Of a stretch of DNA of 64,000 nt, positions 27,655-36,455 are shown one piece after another. The stretch's first letter is position 1, and each line of letters begins with the position of its first letter. Under the pieces are notes generated by a model. It had not been told where the DNA came from. It worked only from the letters and a program-made list of their open reading frames with translations, and did no database searches. Source of the DNA: an uncultured Pseudomonadales bacterium (lineage in GTDB: Bacteria > Pseudomonadota > Gammaproteobacteria > Pseudomonadales > Azotimanducaceae); assembly GCA_958295875.1 (NCBI GenBank), contig OY282379.1, positions 1,240,001 to 1,304,000 on the forward strand. The letters are read 5' to 3'. The translations under genes and the position numbers were made by a program.

Positions 27655-28803
27655 TCACGCGGCGGCCGTTGCATCGGCGCCTGTTCGCGTGGCAACAAGC
27701 GCCTCAAGGGTGTTCTGCAGAGATGCCAGTTTGCCGGCGCCATCCACCGCCGCGTCGATGGCGGCGTCCAGCCCGCCGCGCCACGGGCCCTCCGCGGCGA
27801 GGATGCTTGGCAACAACGCAGCGATGCGCGCCGCTTCCGGGCGGCCGCTCAGCGCATAGCCGAACCGTTCCAGCAACTTGACCGTGGCGCCCGTCTCGGC
27901 GAAGGCCACGACCTTGAGCCCGAGCACCAAGGCTTCCGCGGCCACGAGGGGATTTGGGTCCTCGCGGGATGTCAACACAAAGGCATCGGCGCGGCGCAGC
28001 GCAGCGTAGGGATTGCTCACCATCCCCGTCACATAGCAATTGCCCAAGCGCAGTTGCTGAAACCGCTCCCACGTCTCGCCGTTCAAGTCCGTCTCCGGCG
28101 GCGCCCACGGGCCAATCCAAAGAAGGTCGCACTCCGGCATGCGTTCGGCCACCTCAAGGAAGATGTCCGCGCCCTTGCGCGGCTGCGCCAAGCCACACAT
28201 GGCAACGACTGGCCGGTCGCTTTCCGCCAAGGCCGTGCCAGCCGCGTTGATGGCGTCCCCCGGCGGCGACTGCCCCTGCACTCGCACCGCGTCCACATCG
28301 ATGAAGATGCCAAAGTCCAGCCGCTTCGGCGCTTGGCGGCGCGTGAGCCGCTCCAAGTCGTCAACGGCTTGCGGCGACGCGCCAATCAACATGTCCACCC
28401 AATCCAATATCCGCGGCGTGCAAATCCGCGACAGCAGCGCCGGCAGGCTGCCGCGCGTCTCATGGGTGTGCAGGGCGACGGTGGCGCCGGCGCGACGCCC
28501 GGCTTCGCACCACTCCCCAGCGGCAACCGAATTGACGTACACGAGGTCTGCCCGGAGCTCATCGAGGATGGCGACGGCGCCCTCCACCCGTTCCGCGTAG
28601 GTGAGGTCGCAAATCTCATGGTTGGTGCCCAAATCGCGGTAGCCAAGGCGCTGCCGGTCGTAATGGGGCAGCCCGATGAGGGGGCCATCTTTCTTCGTGA
28701 GCAGCGTCACCTCGTGCGCGCGGGCGAGGTGCGCGGCAATGTCGAAGCCGACCCGCGGCGCCCCGGTCAAACTCGCCTCGTGGCAAACGACGCATGCCCG
28801 CAT
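27655..28803 (-). CDS. GT4-type glycosyltransferase
   Basis: This 382-residue GT-B enzyme begins CVVCHEASLTGAPRVGFDIA, a start common in GT4 enzymes of surface-glycan loci. The donor half has VVAMCGLAQPRKGADIFLEV and the EX7E motif in TSREDPNPLVAAEAL. Its ATG abuts the TAG of the preceding large fusion gene, and its stop lies 1 bp before rmlC, so all four minus-strand genes form one operon. The sugar added is not known. Confidence 0.88.
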   Translation of the reverse strand: MRACVVCHEASLTGAPRVGFDIAAHLARAHEVTLLTKKDGPLIGLPHYDRQRLGYRDLGTNHEICDLTYAERVEGAVAILDELRADLVYVNSVAAGEWCEAGRRAGATVALHTHETRGSLPALLSRICTPRILDWVDMLIGASPQAVDDLERLTRRQAPKRLDFGIFIDVDAVRVQGQSPPGDAINAAGTALAESDRPVVAMCGLAQPRKGADIFLEVAERMPECDLLWIGPWAPPETDLNGETWERFQQLRLGNCYVTGMVSNPYAALRRADAFVLTSREDPNPLVAAEALVLGLKVVAFAETGATVKLLERFGYALSGRPEAARIAALLPSILAAEGPWRGGLDAAIDAAVDGAGKLASLQNTLEALVATRTGADATAAA

Positions 28804-31800
28804 CTAAGCACCCTCCGCCGCGCGCCACTCGAAGCGATAGCCCATGTCACGCACAACGGCGCCGATGGCGCGCTCGACCGCATGTGCCCATTGGCCATCC
28901 CGATGAAAGGCAAGGGAACCGCCGTCGCCAGCCTCAAAGGGCACATCCCGCAAGCCCTCGAACACCCGGCGCAGCACTTCGCTGCGAACAAACATCATGG
29001 TGCCGCTCAAGAACTCCACATGCGCCGTGTTCTCGTGGATGTCGAGCCGCTTGAGCGCGTCAAAGTACTTCTCTGGATTGTCGTTCAGCTCGGTATAGCG
29101 ACACGCTTCGGCGCCGAGTTGGCCGATGGCGCCATCGGCACACATCCGCTCCAGATTTTCCGAAGCGCGTTCGGGGCTGCCGAGCAGCGGCATCAACAGC
29201 TTCCTGCGCCAACGCTGCACTTCCCCAGGTGCCATGTGCGGGCTGCGCTTGGTGTGGAGCAAACAGAAGGCCGCATAGTCCTCCATGCGGATGTTGCTCA
29301 GTAGCTGGAAGTATCCGCCGATGTCGCGCCCGATGTTTTCGCTGATGTACACCCTCGCCACCGGATAGGCGGTGCGGACGGCGGCGAGCATCTCTTGGCT
29401 GAACGTCGCATCGACGAGATTGACATACAGGTCATAAGACGCGGGCGGCAGGTTGTCGATGTAGGTGCAGAGTTCCGGCCAGAGATCGGGGTAGTAGACA
29501 TGGGCGAGCACACACAGCGGCCGCCGCTCGCCAGCAATCGACGGCGCCTCGGCGGCTTGGCGCGTTGGAGAAGGCGCGTCACCGCGCAGCGTGTGCAGAC
29601 GCGGTTCCCAGCGGCCATGCAGCATGTAGTGGCGCAACGCCTCCAAGGCCGGGCGCTCCGCGAAACCGCTCAAGTCCGGATAGAGGCCGATGTATTCGTC
29701 GGCATGGAAGTCCAACGGGATCTCCGCCGGATGGCGGCAGAGCTGATCGACGAACTCGCCCTTGGAGGCCACCCGGGATTCCGCTCGCCCGTGCGCCTCG
29801 TGGTGCTGCGCCAACGCCGCATCGTCCAGCGACGCAAGGTCCGGATGGAGCGCCTTATAGAAGGCGCCGTCGAAACTGAAGGCGCTGGAATCCTTCAAGT
29901 CCAATCGATGCAGGCTCTCGATCATCGGCTCGATGTCGTCCGATGCGATCGGCATCGGCAGCCGGCCTTCCACCGCCCCCCACTCGAGGTAATGCCCAAT
30001 CGGATCAACGCCGCCAAGCCGCACATCCTCGTTGTTGGCGAGATACCAATCCGGGTCGAACAAGATCGGCACCGCCCCCTTGCCTTGGGCGGCGCGGTGG
30101 TTGTAATCCGCAAGGTCTAGCCGACTGGCATGGACATAGCCGCCGGCGCGGTCGTAGAGCGATGCGTTGTGGCCGGCGAGGCGCTTGGGCAGCCGCCGCA
30201 GCGCCGCGCGCCGGATGTGCTCCTTGCGCGCCTTCGGCAGCGGCAACAAGCGCCAAGCGAGACGCGCCGGCAGCATGAACGCGAAACCCAGAGCCTTGGC
30301 GCCATTCCGGGAAGCGGCAGCCCAGATGCGCTTGGCGCCGCGCAAGGGTCGGGTGACGCGCCAAGAAGTGGAAGCGTGGAGCGCGTCGACCTCCTGCGCC
30401 TGAGCGCGGGCCCGAACCTCTGCCGCATCGATCCGTCTGTCTTGGTCAAGCACTTGGGTTTCGAGGGCGTCAATGCGCACATCCCGCTCCGTCAAGGCGC
30501 TGCCGAGGTCCGCCAACTGCCGGTCCTTGGCGTCGATCTGTCCGTCCCGCTCCGCCAGCGCACTGCCAAGATCCGCCAACTGCCGGTCCTTGGCATCAAT
30601 CTGCCCGTCCCGGCCAAGCATCTGGTGTTCCAAGGCATCGATGCGCACATCCTGCTCCGTCAGCGCACTGCCAAGATCCGCCAACTGCCGGTCCTTGGCA
30701 TCAATCTGCCCGTCCCGGTCGAGCACCTGGTGTTCCAAGGCATCGATGCGCACATCCCGCTCCGTCAGCGCACTGCCAAGATCCGCCAACTGCCGGTCCT
30801 TGGCATCAATCTGCCCGTCCCGCTCCGTCAGCGCACTGCCAAGATCCGCCAACTGCCGGTCCTTGGCATCAATCTGCCCGTCCCGGTCGAGCACCTGGTG
30901 TTCCAAGGCATCGATGCGCACATCCCGCTCCGTCAGCGTATTGCCAAGATCCGCCAACTGCCGGTCCTTGGCATCAATCTGCCCGTCCCGGCCAAGCACT
31001 TGATGTTCGAGGGCGTCGATGCGCACATCCCGCTCCGTCAGCGCACTGCCAAGATCCGCCAACTGCCGGTCCTTGGCGTCGATCTGCCCGTCCAGGCTAA
31101 GCACCCGGCGTTCGAGGGCGTCGACGCGCCCGTCCCGGCCAAGCACCCGGCGTTCGAGGGCTTCGAGGCGCCCGTCCCGGCCAAGCACTTGATGTTCGAG
31201 GGCGTCGATGCGCACATCCCGCTCCGTCAGCGCACTGCCAAGATCCGCCAACTGCCGGTCCTTGGCGTCAACCCTAGCCGCCAACGCTTCTACTTCCCGC
31301 TGCCGCTCCGCCAACTCGCCATCGAGCCTCGCCTCCTTCTGACGAGCGCGAAGACCCAGCGCGAGGGAGCGGCGAAAGGCGGCCTCCGCCTCGTCAAAAG
31401 CCGACCTAGTCGCCTCCAAGCGCACTTCGTCGCCAGCCCGCACATCGTCCCGCGCCCAACGGGTGAGGATGGCATAGGTGATCTTCACCCAATCCGCGAC
31501 CCCGGGCGCCTCATGCACATCCGCATCTGCCCGCACTTGATGTTTGAGAGTGCTGAGCAAGTTCTCCTCGATGTCAAGGGCGGCTTGGCCAGAGCGCCGC
31601 GGCCAAACGATGGACAACTTCCTCCCCAAGCGCTCCGCCACTGACTCCCAGTTCGCCAACAGATCGTCATAGCGAATGAACACTCGTGTGTCGTCTCGGC
31701 AGCCTGCCTCGGCATCCAGCACGTTGCGCAGCCACAAGAGGGCGCCGAGCGGCTCTTCAATGAGATCGCGCTGCGCAAGGGAGGCAGCGACTTCCATCGG

Positions 31801-32208
31801 ATTGCGCACTGGGATGGCGACGCAGGGCTCCGCGCCGAATTGCGCCACCACCGCCTTCCAGAAGGTGAGCAGGCGGCAAATCCGCGGGTCTTTCAGCACA
31901 AACAAAGGGCTGTCGCCGAACTCACGTTCGAGCGCCTCCAAGGCCCTCTCTCGATAAGGCGCGGCGGCGGGAGAGGCCTGCCAGCCAGGGTTGAACGGCC
32001 CCGAGTCATCCCACGATGAGCCGGCGGATGCCAACACGGCCTCGTTCAGCTCGGCGATGACCGAAGACTCCCAATAGCCCAAAGCGTTGTGGGCATCGGC
32101 TTGCATCAGCGTACGTGGCGCATCGCAACCAAGGCCGACGAACAGCCGCGTCAACGCCGACGTGCCACTTCGATGCATGCCAGCGACCAACACGGCAGTG
32201 CGCCTCAT
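28804..32208 (-). CDS. Sulfotransferase/coiled-coil/RgpF-like fusion protein
   Basis: This is a 1134-residue fusion. Residues 1-200 form a PAPS-dependent sulfotransferase, with the 5'-phosphosulfate loop GMHRSGTSALTRLFVGLG and the 3'-phosphate motif PVRNPMEVAASLAQRD. Residues 316-589 are a coiled coil built from 21- and 14-residue modules. A basic linker and three FDxxxYxxxxPD(V/L)-type repeats follow (DPDWYLANNEDVR, DGAFYKALHPDLA, HADEYIGLYPDLS). The last 270 residues match RgpF rhamnan-synthesis proteins (VYISENIGRDIGGYFQLLS, LHTKRSPH, FLSGTMMFVRSEV). It may extend or modify a rhamnose-containing glycan and sulfate it; the joint role is inference. The ATG at 32208 has AAGGA upstream; ATGs at 32235 and 32271 are alternatives. 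Confidence 0.82.
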   Translation of the reverse strand: MRRTAVLVAGMHRSGTSALTRLFVGLGCDAPRTLMQADAHNALGYWESSVIAELNEAVLASAGSSWDDSGPFNPGWQASPAAAPYRERALEALEREFGDSPLFVLKDPRICRLLTFWKAVVAQFGAEPCVAIPVRNPMEVAASLAQRDLIEEPLGALLWLRNVLDAEAGCRDDTRVFIRYDDLLANWESVAERLGRKLSIVWPRRSGQAALDIEENLLSTLKHQVRADADVHEAPGVADWVKITYAILTRWARDDVRAGDEVRLEATRSAFDEAEAAFRRSLALGLRARQKEARLDGELAERQREVEALAARVDAKDRQLADLGSALTERDVRIDALEHQVLGRDGRLEALERRVLGRDGRVDALERRVLSLDGQIDAKDRQLADLGSALTERDVRIDALEHQVLGRDGQIDAKDRQLADLGNTLTERDVRIDALEHQVLDRDGQIDAKDRQLADLGSALTERDGQIDAKDRQLADLGSALTERDVRIDALEHQVLDRDGQIDAKDRQLADLGSALTEQDVRIDALEHQMLGRDGQIDAKDRQLADLGSALAERDGQIDAKDRQLADLGSALTERDVRIDALETQVLDQDRRIDAAEVRARAQAQEVDALHASTSWRVTRPLRGAKRIWAAASRNGAKALGFAFMLPARLAWRLLPLPKARKEHIRRAALRRLPKRLAGHNASLYDRAGGYVHASRLDLADYNHRAAQGKGAVPILFDPDWYLANNEDVRLGGVDPIGHYLEWGAVEGRLPMPIASDDIEPMIESLHRLDLKDSSAFSFDGAFYKALHPDLASLDDAALAQHHEAHGRAESRVASKGEFVDQLCRHPAEIPLDFHADEYIGLYPDLSGFAERPALEALRHYMLHGRWEPRLHTLRGDAPSPTRQAAEAPSIAGERRPLCVLAHVYYPDLWPELCTYIDNLPPASYDLYVNLVDATFSQEMLAAVRTAYPVARVYISENIGRDIGGYFQLLSNIRMEDYAAFCLLHTKRSPHMAPGEVQRWRRKLLMPLLGSPERASENLERMCADGAIGQLGAEACRYTELNDNPEKYFDALKRLDIHENTAHVEFLSGTMMFVRSEVLRRVFEGLRDVPFEAGDGGSLAFHRDGQWAHAVERAIGAVVRDMGYRFEWRAAEGA
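30442..31263 (-). repeat. Modular heptad-repeat array in the fusion gene
   Basis: This is 822 bp made of 63-bp A modules (DGQIDAKDRQLADLGSALTE plus R) and 42-bp B modules (DVRIDALEHQVLGR). The order on the coding strand is A B B B A B A B A A B A B A A B, with the first A partial. Both module sizes are multiples of 21 bp, so the heptad phase is kept whatever the copy number. Several copies are almost identical at DNA level. Confidence 0.95.
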
Positions 32209-32429
32209 GCCGCGCGCTTCCTTAGGCTGCCGCATATCGGGCGCTCGCGGACGCTTGTCGTACCATTGCAACTATCAATCTGGGCATCCTAGGGTCGATG
32301 ACAGGCGTCGACTTGCGCCTACTTGTGCCGCAGCCAACGGCCCGGAACCGTTTGTCTCCAAGTAAGCGAGCATTCTATCCCAAGGGGCGCGGCCGCCGGC
32401 TCCCGGTCATGTCGAATGGGAAGAGCATG

Positions 32430-33329
32430 AGCGGCAGCTTTGGTCTCGGGTGTCACGCCGAGGAAGCAGCGGGCAAGCGGTTCGGCAATAGGGAACATGT
32501 CGCTCCACGGCTCCGCCATGCCGACGTGCCGATGGGGTGCATCGCGCTTGATGCTCGGTGTGATCTGCGCAGCGAGATGGCCACCGCGCAGGCCAGTTTC
32601 GTGCCGCGGCAAGCGATTTTCAGCGCGCCGAGCGGTTGGTCGGAGACGGCACCATCTCGCGCTCTGCCTACGAGCAGAGGAGACGAAGCAGAGCGTGGCG
32701 CGAGCCGCGCTGAACACCGCACGCAAACGCATTGAGGACAGCGTGCTGTGGGGCCCCATTTTGCCGGCGTCGGTGGCAGAGGTGCATGCGGAAGCGTTCC
32801 AGACTGTTGCGGTGCAGCAGTCCGCGGCGACATTGCAGAGCACCGGTGCCGCGCAGGCAGTGGTGCAAGTGCCTGCCACGTTAGTCGCCCCATCCGGCCG
32901 CATCGAACCGGTGCAGACGACGGTTGTGCTGGATGCCGCTCTGACCCCGCGGCGACGCACTCCGCGGCGACGCGGGCCGACCCAAAGACGCGCACGTTCA
33001 GGTGCATTTTGCCTTCACGCCGCCCAGCGACTTGTTCATCCTACCAGGCATGACCCGCGCCGCGCATGTGCAGACACAGCCATGGCCGGCAACGACGCGG
33101 CCAGTCAAATCACGGTGTCCATGGAAGCCATTCTCAATGAAGAAGATGCCCACTACGTCTGGGTAGTGGACACGCAAGCGATGACGGTGACCAACGCACC
33201 GTCGCCTTGGGCGACGGCGTGGGCGAAGCGATGACTGTGCGAAGCGGCTTGGTCGGTGGCGAGACCATCGTTACCGCCGGCGTTTCTTATCTCCACGAAG
33301 GCATGCGAATCCGCCGCCTCGAGCCATAA
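32430..33329 (+). pseudogene. Decayed RND-efflux periplasmic adaptor (HlyD/MFP family)
   Basis: Recognisable adaptor segments lie in order but in different frames. The hairpin pieces are RSEMATAQASF, then RAERLVGDGTISRSAYEQRR, then VARAALNTARKRIEDSVLWG. The barrel pieces are VAVQQSAATLQSTGAA and TPPSDLFILPGMT, followed by AGNDAASQITVSMEAILNEE with DAHYVWVVD and a frame change into RTVALGDGVGEAMTVRSGLV. It ends GGETIVTAGVSYLHEGMRIR with a stop at 33327-33329. At least four frame changes are needed, so no functional protein is made. The left boundary is approximate. A plus-strand frame at 32440-33234 captures only parts of it. Confidence 0.75.
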
Positions 33330-33333
33330 GCGC

Positions 33334-34225
33334 CAGCTCTCGAACTTCGCCGAACTCACCATCCGCAACAGGTTGATTTGCGCCATCGTCATCGCCGGCA
33401 GTTTGGCCGGCGCTAGCACGCCTTCCAGAACATGGTCCGCTTCGAGGACCCTGAGTTCACAATCCGCACCGCGATCGTCACCCAATATCCCGGTGCCACC
33501 GTCGAGGGAGGCGGCCAACGAAGTCAACGAAACGCCGGAGACGGCCGTTCAGGAATCACAGGAGGTGGAGAAAAGATCAATCCACGTCTGCCACCGGGTT
33601 CTCCACCATCAACGTTGAGGTCAAATGCAGCTTCTGGCGCAGTCGGGCGGAGCAGGAGTTGGTGTGGACCAAGCTCCGCCGCCGGGCACGCGATGCCCGC
33701 CGTGCCTTTGCCGGGCCGGCTACCGCTTGAAATGGGGTGGGGCCGGCGACAGCGCCGAGGCGAACTCGGGCTCGGCGAGCACCCTGCCGATGCGATTGGC
33801 GAGGGTGCCGATACTGATTGGTCATCTGCTCATCGTGCCACTGGCGCTAATCGACGTCTTGGGGCTGCTGGCCACCGACACGGCGCTGGAGTTCATGACG
33901 ATCCTCGACGTCTCGTCACTCTCCGGTTTGCTCATCAAGAACGCCATCGTCGTCGTTGATCAGATGGAGTTTGAGATGGCCGCCGGCAAGCGGTGCAGCG
34001 ATGCCGCGGCGAACCGCCTGCGATCGGTGGCCATGGGCACGCTGCCGACCGTCCTTGGCGAGGCACCGCTCTTTGCCGACGCCTTCTTCCGCCCCCAAGG
34101 CGGTGGTGCTGGTCTTCGGCCGCGGCTGCGCTGCTGACGCTGGTGGTGCCTGCGACGCTCTACGCGATTGCCTTCAATGTTCGGGATGCGGAGAGCGAGC
34201 AGCGGGCCGAAAGCACGGCGATGGC
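33334..34225 (+). pseudogene. Decayed and internally deleted RND efflux pump
   Basis: Just after the adaptor remnant, the N-terminus of an RND transporter is visible as NFAELTIRNRLICAIVIAGS, then NMVRFEDPEFTIRTAIV, TQYPGATVE, ANEVNETPETAVQESQEVEK and TINVEVKCSFWRSRAEQELV, spread over three frames. The C-terminal part follows at 33800-34225 (TALEFMTILDVSSLSGLLIK, then NAIVVVDQMEFEMAAGK, then LLTLVVPATLYAIAFNVRD). RND pumps are normally about 3.1 kb; about 0.9 kb remains, so the centre is gone. With the preceding remnant this was an efflux operon. Confidence 0.75.
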
Positions 34226-34337
34226 CAGGCGCTTGCAGCCTTGGACAACAAGCCGGCGATTGCCGCGGCGCTAACTGTCCCGGCGCTGCGCAGTCCAGGT
34301 GGCGTCGGACGCCCTCGCCTGCATCATACTCACCTAG

Positions 34338-34347
34338 GCTGGACAGT
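34338..34347 (+). repeat. Target-site duplication, left copy
   Basis: GCTGGACAGT directly precedes the left inverted repeat of the ISAs1-like element and is repeated exactly at 36403-36412. Confidence 0.85.
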
Positions 34348-36402
34348 CAGGGCCATCTTAAAGTCGGGGCTTCGTTTTCCGCGCCGCGCTGCGATGGGGG
34401 AGTTGGCGCGCGCGTTCGGGTTTCCGGAGGTTTCCTCGGGGCTGGCGCGAGGGGTTTTGGGGCGTTTTTCCGCGGATTGGCGCATCCGGGCGGGCCCCGG
34501 GCGCGGGAGGGCCGGGGGAGGGGCTTCAGCGCCGGGGAGGGGTGCGGACCACCTCGCGCAGGGCCTCGCCCTGCCGGGCGGCGTAGTGGCGGTTGGCTTG
34601 GGGCAGGTGGCTGAAGCGCCCGTTGAGCCGGACGATGGAGATGGCGGCGTTGGTCAGGCAGGCCAGGTTGCGGGGCAGGCGCCTGCGCTTGGCGCGGCAT
34701 CGGTCCTCGTCATAGGTGAAGTCGCGGACGTGGTGGAGGCGGTTCTCGATCTCCCAGTGGCCGCGGTTGAGGGCGAGGAGCTCCGCCGGGCCTGCCCGCT
34801 CCGGCCCTAGGGACGTGACGCCGAAGACGGCATGCGCCGCGGTCCGCCCGGCGCGGACGACGTGCCGTTCGCGGACGATGCGGAAGGCTTGGCGCCGGCC
34901 GGGCAGCGCGGCCAGTTCGTCGGGGGCGCCGTCCAGCGGGATGGCGCGGCAGCGGCGGGACTCGATCCGGCCGTGGCCCTTCTCCGAGGTCGCGAACTCC
35001 GCCGCCGAGTCCCAGTCCAGCAGCGCGAGGTCCTCCAGCAGCGCCGGCCGGTTCTCCTTGACCGGCATGGCGTAGTCGGCGCCCAGCCCCACGATCAGGC
35101 GCGCCGTCCCGGGGCAGCTGTGCAGCGCGTCCAGCGTCAGGACGCGGCCGGCGACGCGGATCTCCCGCAGCAGCCGGCGCGCCCCGAGTATCTCCCCGCC
35201 GGCGCCGTCCGAGGCCGCCTGCCCGACCGTCAGCCCGCTGCCGTGCTCCACCGCTGCGATCAGCGTCCGCTCCGGGTTCGGCCCTTCGATCCACTCCGGG
35301 GCCGTCTTGCCGTCCAGGGCCAGCGCCCCGCCCGGCCCTTGGCGCGACGCCGCCCAGCGCCGCAGCGCGCGGTCCAGCGCCTCCGGGTCCAGCGCCGACA
35401 GGATGCGGTGGAACGAGGCCGCGGAAGGCGCCGTCCGGCGGCCGCCGCGGGGGCTGCGGAACGCCCGGACCGCCGCCAGCTGCGCCTGCGTCAGGCGGCC
35501 CGCGAACTCCGCGAGCGCCGTCACGCCCCGAACCCCCGCCAGCTTCCCCGCCAGGGCGATGGCCAGCACCGTCGCCAGCTGGTGGCGCACCCCCCGCGGC
35601 TTGCGGAAGTCGGGCACCTCCCGCAGGAACCCGTATAGGCCGCGGAGCCGCTCCGCCTTCGGCGGCTCGGCCTCCCCGCAGCCCCACGCCCGCGGCTCCC
35701 CCAGGCCGCCCAGCGCCTCCGCCGCGCCACGCCGCAGCGGGCGCACCCAAACCGCCTTCGGCCGGCCGTGCTCCCGCCAGCCCCCCGAGTCCCGGGCGAA
35801 GCCCCGCGTCTCCCCGACCGCCGACCAGCCCGCCGCCCGGTAGCAGGTCCCCTCGAACTTCGCCGGGTCCACGAAGGTCTCCGCCAACAGGACCGGATGC
35901 CCGCGGAGCGCCTCCATGTCCGACGACAGGCGGCGCAGCGAAAGCCCCAGGGCCCGCGACGCCAGGTTCGGAACGCGGAAGCCCGGCAAGACCAGGAACC
36001 GCGTGTTGCAGGCGATCAGGTGCAGGCGGCGGAACTGCTGCTCCCGCGCCCAGCCAGCGGTCGCGCGCCCCCACCTTGAACGCCCCCGCCGACCAGCCCA
36101 GCAGCGCCGCCCACTCCCCGCCCGGCAACTCCGCCACCTGCCGCAGCGCCGCCCCGAACGGACTGCGGAAGCCCAGGTAGTGGTGCGCCTCCATGAGGCC
36201 GTCCCAGCGCGACCGCTCGCCGGCGCCCCGAACCGGGCGAACCCGGACGTCCCGCAAAGCGACGCTCCGCGCAGCCTCCGCCATGGCAAAGCCACCGACA
36301 GCCAACCCGACCGACAGTGCAGCACACTCGAGGGCGAATGTCCAGAAACAAAGCCTTCCGCAATCAAATCAACATCTTGCGCGAAACTTTAAAATGGCCC
36401 TG
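34348..36402 (-). mobile_element. ISAs1-like insertion element with a DruA-like domain
   Basis: This 2055-bp element is bounded by inverted repeats: CAGGGCCATCTTAAAGT at 34348-34364 and its complement at 36386-36402 (one mismatch). A perfect 10-bp target duplication lies on both sides, as expected for ISAs1-type transposition (8-10 bp). It carries one transposase gene on the minus strand, broken by a frameshift near 36050. The intact duplication suggests insertion was recent enough not to erode, while the transposase break suggests it is now immobile or needs help in trans. Confidence 0.85.
34526..36284 (-). pseudogene. DruA-like/ISAs1 transposase fusion, frameshifted
   Basis: The N-terminal part (RSRWDGLMEAHHYLGFRSPF to FKVGARDRWLG) is in one frame. 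It continues near 36050 in another frame (WAREQQFRRLHLIACNTRFL, then ETFVDPAKFEGTCYRAAGW), which is a DUF4338/DruA-type domain. The ISAs1 transposase follows, with catalytic Asp in ALALDGKTAPEW, Asp in RVLTLDALHSCPG and Glu in GHWEIENRLHHVRDF. The frame change fits loss of 5 bp in a GGCTG/TGGGC-rich run. Stop at 34526. A programmed shift is possible but less likely. Confidence 0.75.
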
Positions 36403-36412
36403 GCTGGACAGT
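36403..36412 (+). repeat. Target-site duplication, right copy
   Basis: GCTGGACAGT directly follows the right inverted repeat of the ISAs1-like element, identical to 34338-34347. Confidence 0.85.
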
Positions 36413-36455
36413 TCTCTGCCTTGTGGGGGATCAGCGACCTTCTGGACATTTGTGG

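Noticed and set aside
30442..31263. A CRISPR array, suggested by regular repeats
   Set aside because: The repeats are continuous coding modules without spacers and in frame with flanking protein domains.
32319..32960. A 213-residue cysteine-rich regulator on the minus strand
   Set aside because: It is the antisense of the decayed RND adaptor, whose plus-strand fragments are recognisable in order.
36050..36060. Programmed frameshifting in the ISAs1-like transposase
   Set aside because: There is no slippery heptamer or downstream pseudoknot that I can see, and a simple 5-bp loss in a repetitive run explains it.
34526..36284. A Druantia anti-phage system
   Set aside because: Only a DruA-like domain is present, fused to a transposase and frameshifted; no druB-E genes are in the window.
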